Notes under the pieces: generated by a model | What the model was told of the DNA's origin: nothing | Seen by the model: the letters and a program-made list of their open reading frames with translations, nothing else | The model's database searches: none | Program-made: the position numbers and the translations under genes | NCBI GenBank assembly: GCA_031272655.1 | Contig: JAISTJ010000203.1 | Coordinates: 1-15,803, forward strand | Length of the DNA: 15,803 nt | Direction of reading: 5' to 3' | Origin: Tannerella sp. | GTDB lineage: Bacteria > Bacteroidota > Bacteroidia > Bacteroidales > Tannerellaceae | Shown: piece after piece, positions 7,745 through 13,566 of the stretch | Layout of the letters: every line of letters begins with the position of its first letter | Position numbering within the stretch: the stretch's first letter is position 1

Positions 7745-7747
7745 GTA
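7685..7747. other. Stem-loop with a perfect 10-bp closing stem
   Basis: tacgcttgtt (7685-7694) is the exact reverse complement of aacaagcgta (7738-7747). The 43-base interior holds further short complementarity (tgcaaa near 7710 with tttgca near 7729). On the minus strand the stem would sit at the predicted 5' end of a transcript from the promoter just beside it. It could instead help end hisB transcription, though no T-run follows directly. Confidence 0.6.
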
Positions 7748-7777
7748 CAAAAATACAAATAATTTTAAAAACAACAA
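7748..7777 (-). promoter_or_regulatory. Bacteroidota-type -33/-7 promoter directed into the recN-hisB gap
   Basis: On the minus strand TTG at 7777-7775 is followed after exactly 19 bases by TATTTTTG at 7755-7748, a full TAnnTTTG match. With a start near 7744 the TTG falls at about -33. It is the only -7 candidate in the window for which I found a well-placed -33 element, yet no protein gene lies downstream. A/T richness makes chance matches possible. Confidence 0.45.
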
Positions 7778-7794
7778 GTTTTTTGAAAAAAAAA

Positions 7795-8466
7795 TTATAA
7801 AACTCCCTTTGTTGAAGGCAGGTTATCGCTCGTTTTATCGCGTCTGACAGCCATTCTGACGGCTTTTGCGAAGGATTTGAAGATTCCTTCGGCTTTGTGA
7901 TGCTCGTTTTCGCCTTCAGCTTTGACGTTGATGTTCATTTTTGCGGCATCACTAAGCGATTTGAAGAAGTGAAGAAGCATCTCCGTCGGCATCTCGCCTA
8001 TCTTCTCGCGCTTAAATTCGGCATCCCACACAAGCCATGCCCTGCCGCCGAAATCAATAGCCACGCTACACAGGCAGTCGTCCATAGGCAGACAGAAGCC
8101 GTACCGCTCTATTCCTCGCTTGTCGCCAAGCGCTTTCGCCAATGCCTCGCCCAAAACGATTGCCGTATCTTCGATTGAGTGATGCTCGTCCACATCAAGA
8201 TCTCCTTTTACCTTGACAGTCAGGTCAATACCGCCATGCTTGCCAAGCTGCTCAAGGAGATGGTCGAAAAAACCTATCCCAGTCGAGATGTCGCAAACGC
8301 CGTTGCCGTCAAGGTTTAGCGCCACAAGCACGTCCGTCTCGTTTGTTACGCGATGCACCTCGGCAGTGCGCCCGTCGCTGCGCTTGCCGCTTCCGTTTGC
8401 GTTGCCGTTTCCACTCCCGCTCCCGCTCAGGAAATTCCTAATCCCAGTCCAAAATGAACGTTTCAT
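7795..8466 (-). CDS. hisB: Imidazoleglycerol-phosphate dehydratase (monofunctional HisB)
   Basis: A 223-residue enzyme that dehydrates imidazole glycerol phosphate to imidazole acetol phosphate in histidine synthesis. The core starts at [14 protein letters not shown] (residue 33) and has both metal-binding motifs, DEHHSIED (His95, His96, Glu99) and [17 protein letters not shown] (His189, His190, Glu193). [16 protein letters not shown] and the intact family ending LPSTKGVL are also present. The first 32 residues are an odd extension: a short basic/aromatic start, [12 protein letters not shown], then a Gly/Ser/Asn-rich run at residues 14-27. No histidinol-phosphatase (HAD) domain is present, although many Bacteroidales HisB proteins carry one. 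The ATG at 8466 lies one base past the stop of the DUF3127 gene, which supports this start; an internal start nearer the core cannot be excluded. Confidence 0.93.
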   Translation of the reverse strand: MKRSFWTGIRNFLSGSGSGNGNANGSGKRSDGRTAEVHRVTNETDVLVALNLDGNGVCDISTGIGFFDHLLEQLGKHGGIDLTVKVKGDLDVDEHHSIEDTAIVLGEALAKALGDKRGIERYGFCLPMDDCLCSVAIDFGGRAWLVWDAEFKREKIGEMPTEMLLHFFKSLSDAAKMNINVKAEGENEHHKAEGIFKSFAKAVRMAVRRDKTSDNLPSTKGVL

Positions 8467-8467
8467 A

Positions 8468-8851
8468 TCAGAATGGCAAATCGGATGTGGCGTCACTTTC
8501 GGCTATTTCGGGAGTGAAAGCGGCAGCCGACGGAATGCCTGCCGGCTGAGGCTGGATGCCCGGAGGAGTAACAGGCTGTTCCTCAGCATATTCCACTTTC
8601 CATGTGCGGATATTGTTGTACCAGCGTCCCTGATACTCACTGCTATCAATGTCAAAGCTGACACGCAGGTTCTGACCAACCTGGATATTGTACTGGTCAA
8701 TCTTGTCGCCCCACAGATTGAACATCATCTTGCGGGGATACTGCGAATTAGGGTCATACTCAATGACATACTCCTGTTTCTTCCATGTTCCGTTGCGGCC
8801 TTCTCCCGTCTGGAGAGGCGTTACGGCAATAATTCTTCCTGATAATTCCAT
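8468..8851 (-). CDS. DUF3127 family protein, OB-fold/SSB-like with an SSB-type C-terminal tail
   Basis: A protein of 127 residues. Residues 1-88 ([18 protein letters not shown]...[29 protein letters not shown]...[26 protein letters not shown]) match the DUF3127 pattern. They have the alternating strands and aromatic residues expected of a small OB-fold. A Pro/Ala-rich linker (about 92-115) follows, then a short acidic ending, [10 protein letters not shown]. That last part resembles the D-D-I-P-F tail by which bacterial single-stranded DNA-binding proteins recruit partners. Single-stranded DNA or RNA binding is therefore an inference; the family has no assigned function that I know of. It starts 2 bases after the hisC stop and ends just before hisB, so it is cotranscribed with them. 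Confidence 0.85.
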   Translation of the reverse strand: MELSGRIIAVTPLQTGEGRNGTWKKQEYVIEYDPNSQYPRKMMFNLWGDKIDQYNIQVGQNLRVSFDIDSSEYQGRWYNNIRTWKVEYAEEQPVTPPGIQPQPAGIPSAAAFTPEIAESDATSDLPF

Positions 8852-8853
8852 AG

Positions 8854-9885
8854 TTATATTTGTTTTAAAGCGTTGATTAATAACTCATTCTCTTCTTCTG
8901 TTCCAACAGTTATACGCAGACATCCAAGGCATAATGACACATTATTGCGATTCCGGACAATTATGCCCCTGTTAACCAATGTGTTATAAACAGCGTTGGC
9001 ATCCGCAACCTTCACTAACAAAAAGTTGGCGTCTGACGGATAAATCTTTTCCACAACCGGCAGGGCAGCAAGCTGTTCCGTTAAAAAACCGCGTTGTTGC
9101 AAAAGCATCCCGACCCATCCGTTTTTCCGCTCCTCAAGGTCAATCTGTTCACTTACAAACCTTTGCGTCAAGATATTTATGTTATACGGATACTTAATTT
9201 TGTTAAGGTAACCGATTATTTCTTCCGAAGCGAAAGCCATGCCGCAACGCGCCGCCGCCATGCCCCATGCTTTTGAAAAAGTCTGAAGCACAATAAGTTG
9301 AGGGTACCGGTCTAATTTCTCAAGCCATGAAGGCTCGGACGAAAAGTCAATATAAGCCTCGTCAATGACCGTTATGCCGCCGAATGTGTCCAATATCTTC
9401 GTTATCTCACTGACATTCATCAAGTTACCGGTAGGATTGTTCGGCGAACAGATGAATATCACTTTCGTATGTTCATCGGTCGCTGCAAGCATTTTACCGG
9501 CGTCAAGAGTGAAACCGGCGCCGAGCAGGACGCCCCTGTACTCCACATTGTTCACGTCGGCGCACACACGGTACATGCCGTAAGTGGGATCCATAGCGAC
9601 AATATTATCCGTCTTAGGCTCACAGAAAATGCGGATTATCAAGTCAATAGGCTCATCGCTGCCTACTCCGAGCATTATCTGCGAAGGGCGCACATGCTTC
9701 AAAGCCGCAATCTTCGTCTTAAGCGCTGTCTGGAGCGGGTCGGGATAACGGTTATAAGGGCTGTTCATCGGATTTTCATTCGCATCTAAAAAAACCGATG
9801 CCTCGCCCTTGAACTCGTCCCGCGCGCAGGAATAAGGCTTCAACAACCGTATGTTGTCCCTGACTATCTGTGAAATATTTGTCAT
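8854..9885 (-). CDS. hisC: Histidinol-phosphate aminotransferase
   Basis: A 343-residue class I/II PLP aminotransferase. It has the HisC-type opening (NIRLLKPYSCARDEFKGEASVFLDANENPMNSPYNRYPDP) and LGVGSDEPIDLIIRIFCEP. ICSPNNPTGN and VIDEAYIDFS supply cofactor contacts, the catalytic lysine is Lys205 in QTFSKAWGMAAARCGMA, and the substrate-binding LRITVGT stands near the end. It converts imidazole acetol phosphate and glutamate to histidinol phosphate and 2-oxoglutarate. The ATG at 9885 is chosen: an in-frame TTG at 9909 lies inside the -7 element (9914-9907) and so would not be in the transcript. It heads the minus-strand operon hisC - DUF3127 - hisB; hisG and hisD are not in this window. Confidence 0.95.
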   Translation of the reverse strand: MTNISQIVRDNIRLLKPYSCARDEFKGEASVFLDANENPMNSPYNRYPDPLQTALKTKIAALKHVRPSQIMLGVGSDEPIDLIIRIFCEPKTDNIVAMDPTYGMYRVCADVNNVEYRGVLLGAGFTLDAGKMLAATDEHTKVIFICSPNNPTGNLMNVSEITKILDTFGGITVIDEAYIDFSSEPSWLEKLDRYPQLIVLQTFSKAWGMAAARCGMAFASEEIIGYLNKIKYPYNINILTQRFVSEQIDLEERKNGWVGMLLQQRGFLTEQLAALPVVEKIYPSDANFLLVKVADANAVYNTLVNRGIIVRNRNNVSLCLGCLRITVGTEEENELLINALKQI

Positions 9886-9906
9886 TTTATTAAAAAAAAT
9901 CACCGG

Positions 9907-9914
9907 CAAAGATA
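9907..9914 (-). promoter_or_regulatory. -7 promoter element for hisC
   Basis: Minus strand TATCTTTG, a full TAnnTTTG match, predicts a transcript start near 9903 and a leader of about 18 bases before the ATG at 9885. The -33 region is A/T-rich without a clear TTTG. It lies in the 62-base gap after the outer-membrane gene, so the his operon need not depend on read-through. Confidence 0.6.
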
Positions 9915-9947
9915 GTCATTTTTTTTATTTATAATTAAAAAATTACA

Positions 9948-12521
9948 TCACATCACACATCGCACCGTTACTATCGCCTCCCTGCCCCGAATGTTTATCC
10001 ATGATGTATAGCTCTGATTTGCAGAGTATTGCGTGTAACTGTACTTGCGTTTATCGAAAAGGTTTGTTACTGAGGCATTAAACTGCCAACGACGTGACGG
10101 CTTCCATTGAAGCGAAGCGTCGCCGAAAAAGGCGTCAACGGTCTTGGTTGCGCTTACGTCATTTCTGTAATGGTCTATGCGACAGATAATTGACACATCG
10201 GATATATCCTGCGACAACTGCAATTTTTGCACAATATTGAGTAACGGCGAGAGGCGCGTTGAGTTGCCGATAGTTGAGCCTCCGTACCTGAAACTCGACT
10301 CGTAAGAAATCTCCGTCATCGGCGCAGGCGTCCAAATTATTTTCGGCTCATATTGCATTGATGCGGCTTTGTAAGGCAGCCTCACGCCGCCGCTCAACTG
10401 CTCGCCCTGACTTTTGCCGAAGGAATAGTCGAGCGACAGCTTCAGCCCGTAGTCAAAGAAGCCTTTCGACAGCGTGCCGCGCAAGCCATAAGACGACGAT
10501 TCCGACGGCATTTCCTTGAAATTCAGGATAATATTGCCCTGTTCGTCGAAAGACTGCTCGGTTATCCGGTTGGAAGATATTTTGCTGCGACTAACCCCCA
10601 GAGTTGCGAAAAACTCTTTAACGGTGCGGGTATATTCGGCGTTCAAAGAAAACGATTGGGAACGGTTTGCCGGCATTATCTCATTGGTAATCAGTACTGT
10701 ACGGTAATCAGTGTTGTAAGGCGTCGGATAGAAAGATGTTATATTGCCGTAAGACTCGCCGTACTGCCCCGAAGCGCTGAAAACCCACGCATAATTGTAT
10801 TTGTAACGTGCGAAAAGGGACGGATTGAAGGCTAAACGGCTCCAGTCCGCACCGGCGTCCTTGCCCGCAGGATAGAGCGTATAAACAAGCGGAAGGCTCA
10901 GGTTCCCATACCATTTGGACGTGTTCAGCTGCCACTTCGGAGTGATGTTGGGAATGATGCCGTTGCGGATGTTATTTACCTGACCTTCAATGCCTGCGGA
11001 ATAATTCTGCGTAATAACGCCTTTCTTCTTGATGTATGAAAAAGTTTTATCGGCTATAAAACTGTTTAACAGCAAGTTTTCCCTTACGGCGCCGAAATCA
11101 AGCAACGACGGCAGGTGGTCATATTTCATCACGGAATTGAATTGGAGTACGTAATCGTCTTTGTTCCAGATAGTTTTAAGATCGTTGCGCACTCCGATGT
11201 CGCTTGTTTTCAAATGCTGGTCAACCGACTGAAAGCCCGAATACCGTCCGATGCTGCTCGCCCAACTGCCTGTCGCCTTAAACTGGTTTGTTAAGTAATG
11301 AGTTTCTTTATTGTCCTCATAATTAGCGGTTAAGTGCGCTTTGTCGGTAGCGATATTCGTTTTAACGCTTTCTGCAATATGCACAGTATCAGATGATTGA
11401 TAGTAATTTGTTTCGCTTCCGCGTTCTTGACGGCGGTCATCGTGGGTATAATCGGCGTTGATGCGTAAACGGCTCGTTTCCTGCGTTTTAAACAGTCGGT
11501 CTATCGAAAAAGTGTGTGTATGGTTAAACAGCAACCGTTCGTTTTTGAGGGGCGCCATCAGCGACGGCTGGCTCAAAAAGCCGCTTGCAGACGATTCCCC
11601 GCCGAGCAGCGTTACGCCGCCCGCAAAAAACATATTCTGCTCTAAAGTAACGTCGTTACCGGTATTGTTGGTCTTGTAGGCGTAATTCGACTGGCTGCGG
11701 CGGCCCAGTTGCATAGCGTTAAATCCCGCCGTCCAAAGCAGCGGATTGTGGCCTTCCCCGCCTGTTTGTTGCGTTTCACCTGTTTGTTGCGTTTCACCTG
11801 CGTAGCCTGCGCCGCCCGTAAGCGTAACAAGCCACCTGTCGCGAAACTCGGCTTTCAATTTCAAATTTAACGCAATATCCTCAGTATTAATCTTTTTCTG
11901 AAGCGCCCGTATAGGCTGATGGTTTTCAAGCACCTGCACTGTTTCTACCGATTGCGCCTGAAGATTGTTCGTAATCCGGTTGTACTGCCCGCCTGCCAAG
12001 TCCATTCCTTCGACATAAAACTTGCTGATATCCTTGCCTTTATAACTGATTTTCCCGTTTTCGGCAACATCAATGCCGGGCATCTTCTTGAGTACATCCT
12101 TGATGGATTCGTCTTTAGGTGAAATAAATTGATTGACGTCATAGTTGATCGTATCGTTCGTACCGAAAACGCGGCCGGGCTTCACCTCCACTTCTTTCAA
12201 CATAAAAGCCTGATGCTCAAGCTTAAAATTATATGTATCGGCATCGCCGACCGCCTGCATTTCCGTCTTGTAGCCAAACATCGAAACGGCAAGTTTCAGT
12301 GAATCAGCAGTTTGCTTCAATGTTACCTTAAACGCGCCTTTTCCGTCGGTCAAAGCATATCCAATCATCCGCTCGCCGCTTCCACGCAGCAATTTGACGG
12401 TAGCCCCCTCAAGCGGTTTGCTGTCTTCACCGAGAACAACCCCATTAAAAGACCGCTGCGCTAATACGCTATGTATCAGCATAAAACAAACAGAAATTAT
12501 TATCAGCATCCGCCTTTCCAT
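9948..12521 (-). CDS. Outer-membrane beta-barrel protein with N-terminal carboxypeptidase-like regulatory domain (TonB-dependent-receptor-like)
   Basis: An 857-residue protein. A signal peptide (MERRMLIIISVCFMLIHSVLAQ) is followed by a CarboxypepD-reg-like beta-sandwich (about 24-105: FNGVVLGEDSKPLEGATVKLLRG...). Next comes a plug-like region (about 110-215: DESIKDVLKKMPGIDVAENGKISYKGKDISKFYVEGMDL). The rest is a long series of alternating aromatic/polar segments typical of a large barrel. It ends with YTSWINIRGREAIVTVRCVM. No clear TonB box is seen. Substrate unknown. The ATG at 12521 is chosen over a TTG at 12524. It starts 16 bases after the GLPGLI-family gene, so the two form an operon, a pairing common in Bacteroidota. 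An 18-bp tandem repeat near the start of the barrel (11763-11798) encodes two GETQQT-like copies. Confidence 0.85.
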   Translation of the reverse strand: MERRMLIIISVCFMLIHSVLAQRSFNGVVLGEDSKPLEGATVKLLRGSGERMIGYALTDGKGAFKVTLKQTADSLKLAVSMFGYKTEMQAVGDADTYNFKLEHQAFMLKEVEVKPGRVFGTNDTINYDVNQFISPKDESIKDVLKKMPGIDVAENGKISYKGKDISKFYVEGMDLAGGQYNRITNNLQAQSVETVQVLENHQPIRALQKKINTEDIALNLKLKAEFRDRWLVTLTGGAGYAGETQQTGETQQTGGEGHNPLLWTAGFNAMQLGRRSQSNYAYKTNNTGNDVTLEQNMFFAGGVTLLGGESSASGFLSQPSLMAPLKNERLLFNHTHTFSIDRLFKTQETSRLRINADYTHDDRRQERGSETNYYQSSDTVHIAESVKTNIATDKAHLTANYEDNKETHYLTNQFKATGSWASSIGRYSGFQSVDQHLKTSDIGVRNDLKTIWNKDDYVLQFNSVMKYDHLPSLLDFGAVRENLLLNSFIADKTFSYIKKKGVITQNYSAGIEGQVNNIRNGIIPNITPKWQLNTSKWYGNLSLPLVYTLYPAGKDAGADWSRLAFNPSLFARYKYNYAWVFSASGQYGESYGNITSFYPTPYNTDYRTVLITNEIMPANRSQSFSLNAEYTRTVKEFFATLGVSRSKISSNRITEQSFDEQGNIILNFKEMPSESSSYGLRGTLSKGFFDYGLKLSLDYSFGKSQGEQLSGGVRLPYKAASMQYEPKIIWTPAPMTEISYESSFRYGGSTIGNSTRLSPLLNIVQKLQLSQDISDVSIICRIDHYRNDVSATKTVDAFFGDASLQWKPSRRWQFNASVTNLFDKRKYSYTQYSANQSYTSWINIRGREAIVTVRCVM
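11763..11798. repeat. 18-bp tandem repeat, two exact copies, inside the barrel gene
   Basis: The unit tgtttgttgcgtttcacc occurs at 11763-11780 and again at 11781-11798. On the coding strand each copy encodes six residues (GETQQT), so copy-number change keeps the frame. It falls in a glycine-rich, poorly conserved-looking stretch just before the first barrel strands. Confidence 0.9.
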
Positions 12522-12537
12522 CAAATTTTTCTACCGC

Positions 12538-13401
12538 TTAATTTTTTTCAATCGGATTATAAGGCGTATTCTTAGGTTTGATCTCCGCACCGGTATCGTC
12601 TTTGATCATAACCCTGATGTTTGGAGCCGACGACTTAAGGAACCCTATCGGATCGGCGGCATAACGCTCGAACAGTTTATTCAAATCCTTGCGGCTCACT
12701 GATTCGTACCCCTCCGCTCCAAAAGTGATTTTATCATTTTCCTTTGCCTGCTTAAGCGCCACAGCCTCAAAGACATACTCCTTTTGTGCATCCTGAGCGC
12801 GGAGTATCAGTCCGGGCAAGCCATAGAGTTTCCAAGGACCTTCCCCGCGAGCAATATCAGGCGTAAACCAAGCCTCATAGTCGCGTCCTTTAAAGTGGCA
12901 AACGGCTTTCTGGCACGGATAGTTGAGAACCGTAGCCGTTTCGTCCGGAAGCAATTCCCATTCGGGCATATCGTTGTTCTCTTCGCACCGGTAGCGCCCT
13001 TTCGCCAATTCATCAAGCGTAGTAACCTTATTCTGAGGATAATTCTTATAAAGACTGTAAGAAATCCTGCTCTGATACTTCTTAGACGTTTCAATAATCG
13101 CATCAACGGAAGGCTGTGTGCCGCTTTTTTTCAAAGCAGTCAAAGCAGAATCGGCCAACCAGCGCGAATAACTGTAAAATGAAGACAGTTTTTGCCCCAC
13201 TTTAAGCATCATCATCTCTGTCTGTACCTTGTCCCTTTTTGATGTGTCCGCAATGAACTTCATCTCATACTCTACCGCAAACAGCTCATCGTCAATCGGT
13301 TCCATCTTTTGTTTTGTATCCCCCTGATCAATGCGTATCTGTACCTGCGCACTCGTCGCTGCAAAAAGGCAGCACATCATCATTGTTAAAAATATTCTCA
13401 T
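12538..13401 (-). CDS. GLPGLI family protein (exported, function unknown)
   Basis: A 287-residue protein with a signal peptide (MRIFLTMMMCCLFAATSAQ). It carries the family's name-giving motif at residues 194-199, in GPWKLYGLPGLILRAQDAQKEYVFEAV. Other usual traits are the early FAVEYEMKFIADTSKRDKVQTEMMMLKVGQKLSSFYSY segment and a middle region with paired cysteines (LNYPCQKAVCHFKGRDYEAWFTPDI) before the motif. These proteins are restricted to Bacteroidota, are predicted periplasmic or surface-associated and have no established role. They commonly precede a TonB-dependent-receptor-like barrel, as here. A candidate -7 element lies at 13449-13442, about 35 bases upstream of the likely transcript start to ATG. 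The C-terminus ends in a Pro/Asn-rich tail (KPKNTPYNPIEKN). Confidence 0.92.
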   Translation of the reverse strand: MRIFLTMMMCCLFAATSAQVQIRIDQGDTKQKMEPIDDELFAVEYEMKFIADTSKRDKVQTEMMMLKVGQKLSSFYSYSRWLADSALTALKKSGTQPSVDAIIETSKKYQSRISYSLYKNYPQNKVTTLDELAKGRYRCEENNDMPEWELLPDETATVLNYPCQKAVCHFKGRDYEAWFTPDIARGEGPWKLYGLPGLILRAQDAQKEYVFEAVALKQAKENDKITFGAEGYESVSRKDLNKLFERYAADPIGFLKSSAPNIRVMIKDDTGAEIKPKNTPYNPIEKN

Positions 13402-13441
13402 AATTGTTACATAAAATAGTGTTACTTACTAAAAAGACAAA

Positions 13442-13449
13442 CAAAAATA
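13442..13449 (-). promoter_or_regulatory. -7 promoter element for the GLPGLI/outer-membrane operon
   Basis: Minus strand TATTTTTG matches TAnnTTTG and predicts a start near 13438, giving a leader of about 37 bases before the ATG at 13401. No clear -33 TTTG was found at the expected distance. Confidence 0.5.
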
Positions 13450-13542
13450 CAAAATGTAACATCAGGAGATAAAAGTTTTCATCTTTTTTTCTATTTTTGT
13501 GATTTTATACGCCGGAAATGGTCATTCTACGAGAAAAATGCC

Positions 13543-13550
13543 TAACTTTG
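13543..13550 (+). promoter_or_regulatory. -7 promoter element for mtaB
   Basis: TAACTTTG matches TAnnTTTG and lies 16 bases before the mtaB ATG, implying a very short leader of about 13 bases. A second plus-strand match, TATTTTTG, lies at 13492-13499 and is a possible alternative giving a longer leader. Confidence 0.6.
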
Positions 13551-13566
13551 CAGTCTAATAAGAAAG

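Larger units (their letters stand above)
7189..7794. other. 606-base gene-free gap between convergent recN and hisB, rich in inverted repeats
   Basis: No credible protein gene is seen on either strand. The 7189-7495 part holds smaller inverted repeats: tgcgtcaat (7244-7252) against attgacgca (7308-7316), acactga (7365-7371) against tcagtgt (7388-7394), and a 6-bp hairpin aataca/tgtatt with a 4-base loop (7395-7410). The 7496-7760 part is A/T-rich and contains two larger paired segments described separately, at 7527-7647 and 7685-7747. Because both neighbours end here, the pairing cannot be a leader of either gene. Terminators or an independent RNA gene are the natural readings. Hallmark motifs of RNase P RNA, tmRNA, SRP RNA and tRNA were looked for and not found. 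Confidence 0.6.

Noticed and set aside
7507..7800. 97-residue plus-strand open frame in the recN-hisB gap (GTG start)
   Set aside because: It runs straight through both long inverted repeats, is rich in K/F/L from A/T-rich DNA, overlaps the hisB end, lacks a promoter-like or ribosome-binding context and resembles no family.
8467..8496. HisB start 10 codons upstream at 8496
   Set aside because: It would overlap the end of the DUF3127 gene by about 30 bases; the ATG at 8466 sits one base after that stop and fits the tight spacing of the operon.
9886..9909. Longer hisC starting at TTG 9909
   Set aside because: That codon lies inside the -7 promoter element, and the ATG at 9885 gives the normal family N-terminus.
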